Below, piece by piece: positions 45,007 through 56,465 of a stretch of 64,000 bases of DNA. A program made the translations under genes and the position numbers. How positions within the stretch are numbered: the first letter of the stretch is position 1; each line of letters starts with the position of its first letter. This DNA is from Cranoglanis bouderius (Eukaryota; Chordata; Actinopteri; Siluriformes; Cranoglanididae), in NCBI GenBank assembly GCA_023630585.1, contig CM042566.1:3296254-3360253 (forward strand), given 5' to 3'. The notes beneath the pieces were generated by a model. The model did no database searches, was not told the DNA's origin, and was given only the letters and a program-made list of their open reading frames with translations.

Positions 45007-48000
45007 TCAGCATAGATGCAGCACGGATTTGTTGATTTCGGGGTTCGTCCAGTCGTTCCTGAGGTCGTCCAGGTGGTTGTCAAAGTCTATGAGGTTTTCG
45101 TAGGATCTGTTCTCCAGCAAGGCCGATGTGATCTTCTGAGCTTCTGTCCAGTCCTCGAACGGGTCTCTGCAACGGATAAACATTCAGATCATCAGACCAT
45201 TAACATCACTGTTGATCCCAAAAAAAAACAAACAAAAAAAAAAGGTTTCGGGCATCTGTAGTGACTGACACAGAAGAGCCGGGTTAAACAAACGAAAACA
45301 GACGATTACACGTTCTAATTTTATCAGCAATTACATTATTGGTCTGATGTTAAATATATACTTGTCTAATGTTAGCTAACTCGAACATATCTACACTGGA
45401 TTCAGCATTTTACTGTGATACAAAGCGAGTCGAGAGCATGTGAGTTGAGGGGAGGGGGCGGGGCTTTCAGGAAAACACCTGCGCCGATCGTTGCAGAATG
45501 GAGACGGGGAGGAGAAGAGATGAGATGGAGAGAGATGAGGTGGAGAGGAGATGAGATGGAGATGAGAGGAGAGGGACAGAGATGAGAGGAGATGAGATGG
45601 AGATTAGATGGAGAGGAGATGAGATGAGATGGAGATGAGATGGAGAGAGATGAGAGGAGATGAGATGGACAGAGTTGAGAGGAGATGAGATGGACGGAGA
45701 TGAGAGGAGATGAGATGCACGGAGATGAGAGGAGATGAGATGGACAGAGATGAGATGGAGAGAGATGAGAGGAGATGAGATGGAGAGAGATGAGAGGAGA
45801 TGAGATGGAGATGAGACGGAGATGAGATGGAGAGAGGAGATGAGATGGAGATGAGATGAGATGAGAGGAGATGGAGAGAGATGGGAGGAGATGAGATGGA
45901 GTGAGATGAGAGGAGATGAGATGGAGAGATGAGAGGAGATGAGATGGAGAGAGATGAGAGGAGATGAGATGGACAGAGATGAGAGGAGATGAGATGGACA
46001 GAGATGAGAGGAGATGAGTGGAGATGGAGAGAGATGGGAGGAGATGAGATGGAGAGAGGAGATGAGATGGAGATGAGATTAGATGAGATGAAGATGAGAG
46101 GAGATGGAGAGAGATGAGAGGAGGTGAGATGGAGAGGAGATGAGATGGAGAGAGGAGATGGATATGAGATGGAGATGAGATGGAGAGGAGATGGAGAGAG
46201 GAGATGGAGATGAGATGGAGACGAGATGATGTTGAATTGCTCTCTGGACATCGTGGCAATGTAATATATAACAGGTTAGTGTATGTTTATTAACAGCAGC
46301 GGATTAAACACGCGGCCGATGTACTTTCCCTGTGCAGAGAAACGGAGCTCGCTGTAGTGTGATTTTTGTTCAGGGCAGACGGTGATGTAACGGCACTCAC
46401 ATGCTTGGATCTCTGCACTTCCACTTATTGTCAGAATGATCGTAGATGGAAAGAGCTGGTGCAGAACATCCCATGGTGAACTTGTTGTTGTCCACCTGAG
46501 AGAGTAAACACAGTGGCAGTATCAGTGTCAGTGACTCACACTTTACTCACATCTGTATTAGACCTAAAGGAACACTCCAACGTTTTTCATCCACATCTGT
46601 ATCATATGTAGTGTGATATGACTTTAGTAACAGTGCACAACTTTGACAAAATTGTTATAAATAAAACGGTTTGTTCAGTTCAGTGATGTTATCAGTGTGT
46701 CAAAAACAGAAGTAAAACAATAAATAAATGTCGGTTATCGGGCACAGATGATCAGTATCGGTTATAAAAAAAATGATGAAAAGATGTGCAGTAGCTACAT
46801 ACCTAATGAAAACTTTTTTCTTTTTCTGGGTTTTGGATCTATTTGTCAATTAACAGTGAATTAAATGAAAGCCCTGAGTAAATGAATACACAAGAATTAT
46901 GCTGAGAAAACGCTAGAGTTTCCCTTTAACAGATTTAAAACAACTCACGATGATCATGGCTGCTTCGCTGAAGTTTTCTAAAACCCTCGTAGCGACCTTT
47001 TCAGCAACCTGAGTAGGCCTGAGGAGAGGGGGAAAAAAAAAAAGTTGAAAAACCACGACATGACTGTGGCAGCATGGCCAGAAATTTCACAAAAACAGCT
47101 TACATTTTCATTTCTATAATCTGGAAAGACATTTTTATCAAAATGGATGGTTTGTGGCTTTTAGTATGAATGTCTCAGCCTTAAGGTTATCTATAAGCTA
47201 GTGCTCCAAATCGACGATTCTGATGACATCATTCTGCACTTCAGCTTCTCGTCAGATTTTCTGTCCAATCAAACGTTCTCTAGAATCTGAAGTGTCCCGC
47301 CCCTGAACATTATAAAAGTCAGTGGTACTAACTGTCGAGTACGGCTTAGCCCGGGCTGTGAGGTAAGCTGAACGCTACTGGGTATTTAAAAAGGGGGAGG
47401 GGCCACTCGATATGTCCCACCCCGACTTCCTGTTTCAGCGGAAATTACGTCAACACATCGAATAACGCTGCCCGTTTCAAGGCACTTCACGGGGACTTTA
47501 AGTTATTTTACAAGCATTGCCAACAATAAGCACTAAATATCATATCACACCGGTGTATCCTCACACTCCATCTTCAGTCTGAATTATTTACAGTATGTTT
47601 ATGGAAATCGTATTTTTACCTTGCATCCTTTATGCGTTCGTTGGCTTGATAGTAAGCGGCGATGACGTATTTGTTTTCTTTACACCACGTATCGATCTGG
47701 AAGAAAACAGACAAAGGAATACACAAACCGAACCACAATTCAAATATTCAAACAAAGAAAGGAAACTTAAGTTCGACAGCTCGAGAGTCCAGCTGAGGAG
47801 GAGGAGGATGATGATGACGCCGATGAGAACGACGACGACGACGCTCCGTGCCGCTTCCGGGGGAGCGGTATGAGACTCGCCAAACCTCAAATATTAATTA
47901 CGAACTAATACCCCGACTCAATAAGTAAGTCATTTCCACCACAAAGTACAAACACTATGACTACACAGAGAACCGTATCCGGAACACTCTGCAAACATTT

Positions 48001-48907
48001 GTGTCTCTACTTCAAGGTCAGGGAGCTGTCCGTCTAAATCTCACCGGCCAATGAGCGTAAATCGCTGTTAAGCCCCGCCCACACGAGAGATTCGTGCCAG
48101 AACGGTGAACGTAAACTTGCGGAGCGTGAACGAAAACCCCGGCAGCGCGTTCGTGAACCGTGATTAGCCGGAAACGAAGCTTAGAAAATTCCATACAAAG
48201 CAAGGCAACATCTGTGTAGAGAATCACAGACGTGTTTCGAGGATGAAACGATCCGAGTTTGGAGGCAGTTTTCTCAGAAGAGGACATCCAGACGGAAATA
48301 AAATCACAGAGGAGGAATAATCCCGTCTGAATAGGGCTGAAGACAGCGAGAGGGGAAGACGGGATTATGGCGTGGAACCAGAAGATAGAAAAAATGGTGT
48401 ACTGTTGGTAATGATGCAAATCACACGTTTTGGGGTAAAAATTTCTTCTTTTTTTTCCTCTGAGACCCTGACAGTCTCAGATTAGAAAGAAATCAGCCCC
48501 AGCATCAGATCATCGTATCACTGTGTGTATTGTTTCCGGTGATGCAACACTGCAAAGGGTTTCTGCTTGCAAAAGTTTGCGCACCCATTCAACACAGCAT
48601 TATTATTTACATACAGTGTGTAAAGCCTTGGAGAAGCAGGCTTTGGTTTGGTTGAAGAATTCTGGGTTATAAGGTCAAAACGAGAGATACTTACCAGAGA
48701 CAGGGCCACTTCCAGCATGGGTGCCAGAGCTAAAGAGCCGTGAAACAGAGGCACACAGTCCACACACAGGACGGAGACCCCGGGGCCCTCTTTCTTCTTC
48801 TCCTTCTGCTTCTCGGCCACCAGCAGTCCGTTCACGGCGCAGTGAGGATACTTGGCCGCGTGTAGTAACATCTTACAGTACGCCTGAGTGGTCAGTTTTA
48901 TAGGCAT
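45007..48907 (-). CDS. emc8: emc8 (COX4NB), ER membrane protein complex subunit 8
   Basis: Five minus-strand exons: 48907-48695, 47696-47620, 47018-46949, 46495-46401, 45166-45007 (stop TGA 45009-45007). The sum is 615 bp, 204 aa; human EMC8 is 210 aa. It starts MPIKLTTQAYCKML, then AKYPHCAVNGLLVAEKQ, VPLFHGSLALAPMLEVAL, YVIAAYYQANERIKDA, QVAEKVATRV and ends NDWTNPEINKSVLHLC. Family knowledge: a cytosolic subunit of the EMC insertase for tail-anchored and multipass membrane proteins, with an MPN-like fold without the JAMM zinc ligands; none are visible here. Its own start is divergent from cox4i1, the arrangement that gave the old name COX4-neighbour. A probable poly(A) signal (AATAAA on the minus strand) is at 44155-44150. 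Confidence 0.96.
45495..46235. repeat. GAGATGAGATGGAGA-type minisatellite, emc8 intron 4
   Basis: About 740 bp of irregular repeats built from GGAGATGAGATGGAGAGA and GATGAGA units, with units mostly 18-31 bp. The plus strand is almost free of C. Long frames appear in both directions (Ser/His/Leu-rich), but they are repeat translations, not genes. Confidence 0.92.
46402..48694. other. emc8 introns between exons 1 and 4
   Basis: Outside the exons at 46402-46495, 46949-47018 and 47620-47696 no element is recognised. Short purine/GAT-rich runs occur at 47798-47845. Confidence 0.5.
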
Positions 48908-49225
48908 TTCCGCTATTTATTTATTTTTTAAACACAACGTTTGGCATATATAATAAACTGGAGTGTGTGAGCGGCTCTAATGACCGAGATAAGACTGAGC
49001 AGTCTTTCTTACAAAACGCACAAGTTCGCCTATTAGCTCGCTAGCTAACTTAATTTTCCTTATCTTTCCAAATTCATACCTACTCCCGGTCCATATTCTA
49101 CGATTCTGCAAAGTGCTCCCTAAATATATCGATCAAAAAATTATTTGTTTCAGTGTCTTTTTTGTGTATAATATAACAAAAACCTGCCTTCCGAATCATA
49201 AGCTGGTTCAATCGGTTGCTTGGAG

Positions 49226-49257
<32 letters not shown>

Positions 49258-49289
49258 CCCATATTCAACAAATTACTCCCCTTTCACGT

Positions 49290-49385
49290 TGATTGGTTAT
49301 TCGCAAATAATCTACCAATAAGATACCGTATAGTCTCATAGACCAACCAATCACAGCACAGGAGGCGGGATTTCTACCAATACGG
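49290..49385. promoter_or_regulatory. CCAAT-box array in the emc8/cox4i1 divergent region
   Basis: There are four CCAAT pentamers in 90 bp: ATTGG at 49292-49296 (minus), CCAAT at 49315-49319, 49347-49351 and 49377-49381, with start spacings of 23, 32 and 30 bp, plus GGAGGCGGG at 49361-49369. Spacing of about 30 bp is typical of NF-Y-driven promoters. It lies about 390 bp upstream of the emc8 ATG. Which gene it serves, or whether both, cannot be told from sequence. Confidence 0.5.
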
Positions 49386-49558
49386 GTAGGGGATGTAGTG
49401 TGTTGCCTGCAAGTGCTGCCTGGACACCGGTACCGTAAATTGTTAGGTGTTTTGCGACAGGACAACGACGGACATTTTGGCTCAACCAACGGTTTGTCCT
49501 ACGTTGCCCTTTAACACCGTCAAAGGTCAGTCAGTTTTGTGCTGAGTAGGAATGTCCA

Positions 49559-49559
<1 letters not shown>

Positions 49560-49635
<76 letters not shown>
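49560..49635. repeat. (AT)38 in the emc8/cox4i1 intergenic region
   Basis: Pure AT run between the CCAAT array and the candidate cox4i1 exon 1; it separates the two halves of the divergent promoter region. Confidence 0.95.
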
Positions 49636-49638
<3 letters not shown>

Positions 49639-50019
49639 AATGTTTAAACGAATAGGATAAACTATACAAATGTTTAAACAAAGCCGCTTTAATTAAAAAT
49701 ATATATAATATCTAAATTTGCAATTTGTAATTGTAATATCTTATATAAAAGGATAGGAGACATAGGCGAAAATTAAACAATTAAGACAGTTATCAACTGA
49801 GTATAGTGTAGTTGATCCGCAATGGCGGTCTGCACTATTCAGTTTCACTGGCGTAAAGCACTATAGAGTTTTTTTAGGAAGTGTTTTTTTATGATTAAAC
49901 TTTTATTTTATTTTTATTTTAGAATTTGTTGTGTTTATTGGTTCAACCGGCATACCGATCGTTTTTCTATTTTTTTTTTTTTTTTGTGTGTGTGTGTGTG
50001 TATGCTGTTTTGTGTACAA

Positions 50020-50101
50020 TTTTACCCACAATGCTCAGCGGCATCGTATTTCCGGTCCGGATTCCTCCTTCCTCCTTTAGGTGGACAGCCAAGGGAAAGA
50101 G
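50020..50101 (+). promoter_or_regulatory. cox4i1: probable cox4i1 non-coding exon 1 and core promoter
   Basis: A TTTCCGGTCCGGATT cluster (50049-50063; ETS/GABP = NRF-2 type CCGGA sites on both strands) is followed by CTCCTTCCTCC and a donor AAAGAG|GTAGGT at 50101/50102. Mammalian COX4 promoters are known to use tandem NRF-2/GABP sites. The exon would splice to 51185, one base before the ATG. An alternative first exon ending at the donor-like AAAG|GTCAGT near 49525 cannot be excluded. Confidence 0.5.
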
Positions 50102-51184
50102 GTAGGTTGCCGGGAAAGAAATATGATTATTGTTTATTTTGGGGGTTTAAGCGCTGTTTATGTTTATGCTTTTACTCTTATAAGCTTCTATAACGGCTCC
50201 ATGTTTATCTGTTCATCTACAAAAAATGGCGGTTTTGTCATCTTGCGAAAAAAAAATTCTACGTGACATTGAGCCGAGCATGGACTGCCACTTTGGCTTT
50301 GGTTGTGTCCCAAATTACTCCATCCTCCCTTAATATGTGCACTATATCCAGGGTCGAAACATACATATTTAGTGCACTAGCTCCGGGTCTAGTTGGAAGA
50401 TGTTTGGAAGTGAGCCGGTTTTTTTCTCCGAATGAGAGTGCCGGATTTTTGAAGCTTCTAGATCACAATAGCTGGTTAGCTTTAGCTGACTGTATCGTGT
50501 ATGTGTGCTAATGTGCTAAATTAGGTTATCAATATAGACAAGATACAGAGTGAGAAGTTTGTTGATCTTGTCCTCGACCCAAATGTGACCTTCGTGAAGC
50601 TACCGCTAGTCGTTTTGCTAAGCTAACGTACGGTATATGACTAGCTCCATACATACTAATGCAATACAGTGCTGTCATGCTGTACGCGGTACTGTTTCAT
50701 ACTGGAATAAGCATTCTCATAGCCAGCCAGATTGCCTCATTAAACACTGTATATCAGTTGAATTTTCCCAATAGACTTCATTATTAGGATTCGTTTATGA
50801 ATTACTGCGTTAATGAGAGGACTGGGATTGTGCGTCGCACTGCAGCTCATCAAAGTCAGGAGATCCGACCTACATCACTAGTTTGATTTCATACACACGT
50901 GAGAACCGCTGTAGGTCTGGGACAGAAATCTCGTCCATGTGCTGTTTGGATTAATGCAAATTATAGCATTTAATATTGTACTTTGTAGAGTTTCTAACTA
51001 GAAAGGGTTTGATTAAAATGACAGCGTGTTGGACCAAGCCTGGTGTAAAATATTTAATAATAACAACTTGATCGTTTCGATTCCATAAATCAAAGTTTAT
51101 ATGTATAGAACTACATATAAACTACCTGTAATATGGGATATTAACAATGAACCGTTTTTTATTCATTTATTTATTTCCACACAG

Positions 51185-54147
51185 AATGCTGGCAACCAGA
51201 GCACTTCGTCTTGTTGGGAAGCGAGCCTTGTCGACTTCAGCGTGCCTGCGTGGCCATGGTGAGTTTCTCTCCCACGTCATGTGACCGATATACTCGTACT
51301 TCGATACCCTGACTCTGCGAAACACTGGAAGACGCCGAATGTCGAACCACAGCTGGGCAGATGCCGGTCCGAGGAATTCGCTAATTTCTAATTTGCTCAG
51401 GGAAGGATGGGTTAGCTCATAAGGTGTGCCTGGTACGCAGGATCAGTTTGATCCGGGCAAGTTTATGCTCCTCGGACAACTCCAGCGCACAGTTTAACAC
51501 ATCGTATACTCGTCTCGAACAAAACTAGTTTTACAGCACTTCCATTGGTAGTTAGAATACAAAGAACAGCATTATTATAGTTACAGTATGGACATACACA
51601 CACACACACACACACGAGGTCTTTGAAGAGCTTTCTCTACTTAAAAGGCGTCACTAATGAGTCGATCGCAGGAACTGACGCGAAATCAAGCAAACGCCGA
51701 GATATTCGGAGGAGCTTTGGGCCGAGACGCCTCGTGTGACGTCATCACAACGCGCATTCGGCCGAAGCGCTCTTCGATTCAGGTGCATCGAACACGAGTA
51801 CAGCTACAGGGTCTCGTTTACCATCAAACATCGCCGCGAAAGACCGTACGAAACGATCGCCATTTCGACAATTCTAGTGGTTTTCCGCAGGAAAGCACAA
51901 AAACAACATAAATTTTGAAAAAAGACTCGGCAAAATCAAGCATTTTAAGGCCACAACGATCACAAAAAACAACTCCTGTACGGACTGATGCGATTGCATC
52001 GCCCTCGGGTCTTTAAAACATTCGATTTCTGATGTTAATTTTGAGCCTTGCAGTTCTACATAAGAACCTTTGCAAAAAAAAAATTTATCGATTAGTAAAA
52101 AGTGACTTTTTTTTTTTTTTAGAAAAGCCAAGGAAATGGTGCCTGCTGGAGATGAGGAACGGAGACTGTGCAGTGCACCCCTAGTTCAGACTCGGCGTGA
52201 CTGTTGGGCGACTTAATAATAATTAGTTACATTTATATAGCGCTTTTCTAGACACTCAAAGCACTTTACATAGTATGGGGAGGGAAATCTCCTCAGCCAC
52301 CACCAGTGTGTAGCATCCACCTGGATGATGCAACAGCAGCCATAGTGCACTAGAACACACACCAGCTATTGGTGGAGAGGAGAGACATAGCCAATTCAGG
52401 GATGGAGATTATTAGGGGGCCATGATGGACAAGGGCCAATTTCGCCAGGACACCGGGGTGATACCCCTACTCTTTAAGAGAGGTGGCCAGGGATTTTTAA
52501 CAACCACAGAGAGTCAGGACCTTGGTTTAACGTCTCATCTGAAAGATGGTGCACTTTTTACAGTATAGTGTCCCCGTCATTATACTGGGGCATTAGGACC
52601 CACACAGACAGCACCACCTACTGGACTCCCTAATACCACTTCCAGCAGCAACCTTACTTGGTTGACCTCAGGAGGTCTCCCATCCAGGTACTGGCCAGGC
52701 TCAACCCTGCTTAGATTCAGTGGGAAACCGGGCGAGAACTGCAGGGTGATCTGGCTCTTAACACATTAAAGCAGTGGTGGCTCTCACCAACATATGATGG
52801 TTAAAAACACATCACTAGAGATCAGTTTCCTGCAGAAAATGCAAAGTCAATCACAATTCCTTTGTTGTACAGACTACCGAAGTTAATGAAAAGTCAGTTT
52901 ACAACAATATATCTCGAGCTGTTTCCGACCAGTGCACGTATGCAGTGCTGTGCGCACGTGTCACGGCACCACTCTACGGTAACCTCCCGCGCTCGGATTC
53001 GAGCAGCTACCTAGCTAGTTTGTGGAGATGGAGACATGAGAGAATTCAGATGAGACCTAAATAAAGTTAGTTATTGAAATGTTATTGAAAAAACGTGTTT
53101 GTTTTTTTTTTTTTAGAATAATAAAATACTCGTTTTTGCAGTGGCTCTTTTGAAAAATGCATTAACCAAAAATGAAAAAATGGCTCTTTTGGTGGAAGAG
53201 AAAAAAAAAAAAGGTTCCCGACCCCTGCGTTAAAGCTATAAAATGTTGATGGTGAATTTACTTTTTCTCGACTCGCTCTACAAAAACAAAACTACAGTTG
53301 GAAGAGTTGGACCATTTTGTCTAACTGGCGTGTTCTTGTTTTCTTTTAGGAGTCGCCAAGGTGGAGGACTACACCCTCCCGGCTTATTTTGACCGCCGTG
53401 AGACCCCCCTGCCTGAGATTAGATACGTCCAGCAGCTGAGTCCGGAGCAGAAGTCCCTGAAAGAGAGGGAGAAGGGCTCCTGGGCCGCACTGTCCAACGA
53501 AGAGAAAGTCGCACGTACGTACACGGGACTTTTAGTATTATTGATGTAAGAGCCAGGCAATTAATTATTAGTCGGTCACATGACCATAACATAGTGCTAA
53601 GATCCCAGTAGCTTATTATTATTTATTGTTCTGCGTGAAAAATTTAATTTCATTTAGTTTCTACAGGAGATTTTATATAGGATAATATATTGTCTATGCA
53701 TATTCCCAGACTTTACTTTGGATCCTTACTTGTCGCTGTTCCTTTGCTTGTTGCAGTGTACCGTATCAGCTTCAAGGACAGCTTTGCCGAGATGAATAAG
53801 GGTTCGGGCGAGTGGAAGACCGTGGTCGCCGGAATGTTGTTCTTCATCGGCTTCACCGGCTTCATCGTGCTGTGGCAGAGGAAATACAGTGAGGAAATAC
53901 TTGTCCTTAACGTACTGTAGTTACCGGTTACCTGATACTCGACACACTTCCGCATCAACACTAATCTTGAGCGTAAATGTTACTGAAGTAAATCTGTTTC
54001 GGTTTTGCAGTTTACGGAGACGTTCCTCACACCTTAGACGCCGAGTACAAGCAGAAGGAGCTCCAGAGGATGCTCGACATGAGGATGAACCCCGTCGAGG
54101 GCTTCTCCGCGCACTGGGACTATGAGAACAAAGCTTGGAAGAAATAA
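51185..54147 (+). CDS. cox4i1: cox4i1, cytochrome c oxidase subunit 4 isoform 1
   Basis: Coding exons: 51185-51258 (ATG 51186), 53350-53514, 53757-53888, 54011-54147 (TAA 54145-54147). The sum is 507 bp, 168 aa; human COX4I1 is 169 aa. It starts MLATRALRLVGKRALSTS, a basic mitochondrial presequence (about residues 1-22), then VEDYTLPAYFDRRETPLPE and EEKVALYRISFKDSFAEMN. A single membrane helix lies at about residues 101-119 (TVVAGMLFFIGFTGFIVLW), and the protein ends MNPVEGFSAHWDYENKAWKK. It is the regulatory nuclear-encoded subunit of complex IV in the inner mitochondrial membrane (ATP-sensitive respiratory control). The match is closer to the I1 than the I2 isoform as I recall them. A poly(A) signal AATAAA lies at 54287-54292. 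Confidence 0.97.
51655..51985. repeat. dispersed repeat copy B (cox4i1 intron)
   Basis: Counterpart of 33490-33780. It is GC-richer and rich in CpG, with ACGTCATCAC at its core. No TIR or tRNA box recognised, so the class is unknown. Confidence 0.6.
52205..52765 (-). mobile_element. 5S rRNA-derived SINE (SINE3 type)
   Basis: The minus-strand head carries the internal 5S promoter region: CTAAGCAGGGTTGAGCCTGG then CCAGTACCTGGATGGGAGAC, matching vertebrate 5S rRNA boxes A, IE and C. The body is about 400 bp and the tail is AAAAGCGCTATATAAATGTA, a LINE-type 3' end. It lies in the first coding intron of cox4i1, antisense to the gene, and appears near full length. Confidence 0.88.
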
Positions 54148-54286
54148 ATTGTCTTTAATGTTTATCAGTGGACCACGTTACACAAGCATCCAGTGTGAAA
54201 AGTCGATGTACGACTTTTTGACTTTACCTCAATGAATGTGTCCTGGAAGACCACTTCCTCTTAATGTTATTGTATACTATAAAGAC

Positions 54287-54292
54287 AATAAA
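54287..54292 (+). terminator. cox4i1 polyadenylation signal
   Basis: AATAAA lies 140 bp past the stop codon, followed within 30 bp by a GT-rich stretch (TCGTGTTGT), the usual downstream element. Confidence 0.8.
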
Positions 54293-54930
54293 ATTCTCAA
54301 CCATCCTCGTGTTGTAGATTCTTATCCTGTTCAGGATACATCAGGCTAAAAGATTAAACATGTTAATGGTAAATCAAAAGCTCCGCCTAATGGCTCAGAT
54401 CAGTCTCAGTCTCATCCTGCCTTCTCCCATCGCTCACTAATAAGATCCAGAGGCATTCCATCCTGGTCTATTAGAGAACCGTAGCCAGAGAGATTAAGGT
54501 CCTTGATAAGGGTGAGAAGTCTTTCTGGAGCTCAGAGTAGAACTGCTGATTCCCCATGTCGAGGAGAACTCTTTTTTTTTTTTATATGAATTCGGGGTAC
54601 AGGAGTGCCCTGGACTTTTATTATTCTTTTACCGCACACCTGGAATTGTGACTAATCCTTAAATAATCCTGTCTGCTCCTCCATGTGGGTGGGTGATGTG
54701 ATTTAATTTTTAAAAAATCACATCACACTTCTTGAAGACTTCTACAGTACACGATGTGTATCATGATATATGTGCCAGTAAAATGCAAAACTGTAGTGTT
54801 GCATTAAAAAAAAAAAACAATTATGATTGCTTTGGTAATATCTACAAAAATGTTGTTTTTTTAACTTTCAAAAATGTTAAAGATTAAGTACAAAAGCTTA
54901 ACATCAAATCAGCTGTTTCCAGTCAGTCTG

Positions 54931-54932
<2 letters not shown>

Positions 54933-54994
<62 letters not shown>
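54933..54994. repeat. (AT)31 microsatellite
   Basis: AT run in the intergenic stretch after cox4i1. Confidence 0.95.
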
Positions 54995-55001
<7 letters not shown>

Positions 55002-55474
55002 ATTGCAACATAATTTATCACAATATTGATATATCATCTTATTGCCCAGCCCTCCTCCTGCAAACACTATTGACCAATCCTGTCCTCACCCGAAGGAATG
55101 TTGAGCAATACTGTCCTCTGCCAAATGAATTTCGACCAATCCCGTCCTCTCCTGAAGGAATTTCGACCAATCCACCCCTGTCCAGCCTAGTCCGTTGTGA
55201 ATTCTGTAACTTTGTGCCCAGTGTTGCAGGATTGGCTTGGGATCCACCGCAGCCCTGCTTGGAATAAAGTGGTTACTGAAGCTGAATGAATGAATCCTCA
55301 TGTTAGCACAAATAGGCCTGGGTTTAAGAATAAAATAAGCTAAAAAACCTGTTAGAGAGGAGTAATTACAATACGTACGCTTTAAAAACAAACAAAAAAA
55401 CTTCAGTGTATAGACATGTCTTACACACACCACTTAGTGGACACTTTGATAAGAGCACCTATGTATATTCAATG

Positions 55475-55752
55475 ACAGTGACATGTGAAGGCCAGTGTAT
55501 GGTAACCCATACTTGGAATTTGTCCTCTGCATTTAACCCATCCAAGTTAGTGCACACACATTAGGAGTTGTGAGTAGTGAACACACCCAGAGCAGTAGGC
55601 AGCCATTTTTGCTGCAGCACCCGGGGAGCAGTTGAGGGTTAAGGGCCTTGCTCAAGTGCCCAACAGTGGCAGCTTGGCAGTGCTGGGATTTGAACTCATG
55701 ACCTTCCGATCAGTAGCCCAACTTCTTAACCACTGAGCTACCACCACCCCAC
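55475..55752 (-). mobile_element. tRNA-derived SINE next to tRNA-Glu
   Basis: The minus strand from 55752 reads GGTAGCTCAGTGGTTAAGA (A box) and GAGTTCAAATCCC (B box), then the GCCACTGTTGGGC body. It starts directly after the tRNA-Glu terminator, so two Pol III units are in tandem. Confidence 0.8.
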
Positions 55753-55757
55753 AAAAA
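55753..55757 (-). terminator. Pol III T5 terminator of tRNA-Glu
   Basis: TTTTT on the minus strand, 10 nt past the tRNA 3' end and just before the head of the next SINE. Confidence 0.75.
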
Positions 55758-55767
55758 TAAAGCTTCT

Positions 55768-55839
55768 TTCCCATACCGGGAGTTGAACCCGGGCTGCCTG
55801 GGTGAAAACCAGGAATCCTGACCGCTAGACCATATGGGA
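55768..55839 (-). tRNA. tRNA-Glu (anticodon UUC)
   Basis: The minus strand from 55839 to 55768 folds as a 72-nt tRNA. The acceptor stem TCCCATA pairs with TATGGGA, the A box is TGGTCTAGCGGT, the anticodon arm is CTGG-TTTTCAC-CCAG with anticodon TTC, and the B box is GGTTCAACTCC with a perfect T stem (CCGGG/CCCGG). No intron. A T5 run (55757-55753) 10 nt downstream is a Pol III terminator. No mismatch is seen in the stems, so the gene looks functional. Short duplicates of its 5' end follow at 55840-55880. Confidence 0.93.
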
Positions 55840-55994
55840 CGACCATATGGGACAGCCATATGGACCATATGGACAATATCCATATACGTGGATCATCTAC
55901 TACTTAAAAGTAGGTTGTATGTAGACCATTAGTGACTAGTCATCTGTTCCTTTACATAATTTCAATATTGTGAGATATATCATGAAACCGTTTG

Positions 55995-56465
55995 TGGCAG
56001 AAGGTGTTGATTCATTTTCTATATCACAAAATCGCAGGTTTTTACTAATACACTCATTGTAATATAGTAATTTCTATAGTGACAACATATATAAGCAGTT
56101 GTATGGTAGATGCTCCACATAAATGGATAAAAGAGCATGTGTAATTGTTGATGTGAAGTTTTCTGTGTGGAGATGTTAGCATTTTTGGAAGACGCCTCCA
56201 GTGTGAGCGCTTTGTGTTTAACCTGTTCTTTTTAATCCTTCAATATGGGAAGGTCTTCATGACAGAGGAGTTTATGGATTGCAGTTTCTCTGTCACAACA
56301 AGCTGTGTTTTTTGTTTTATTAACTTCAAGAGAGAGAAAAATGAGAGGCTGGTGAGGGGATATAGCTGCTATAACATAAGTAATAAAAAGAACTTGTTTC
56401 AAGGACGTTCCACAACATTAAATGTAACTATAAATGGATAATAAGTACAAGGTACTTTTTTTTAG
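55995..56465 (+). repeat. dispersed family 'R', left part, split by Tc1 copy 2
   Basis: GCAGAAGGTGTTGATTCATT, TTCTATAGTGACAACATA, GACGCCTCCAGTGTGAGC and CAAGGACGTTCCACAACATT match the family. It resumes at 57742 after the Tc1 insertion. Confidence 0.65.

Noticed and set aside
45402..46259. Long minus-strand frames (285 and 215 codons, Ser/His/Leu-rich)
   Set aside because: They are translations of the GAGATGAGATGGAGA minisatellite inside an emc8 intron; no homology and no splice context.
49891..50193. 100-codon plus frame beside the cox4i1 first exon
   Set aside because: Phe/Cys-rich AT translation with no homology, overlapping the promoter and candidate 5'UTR exon.
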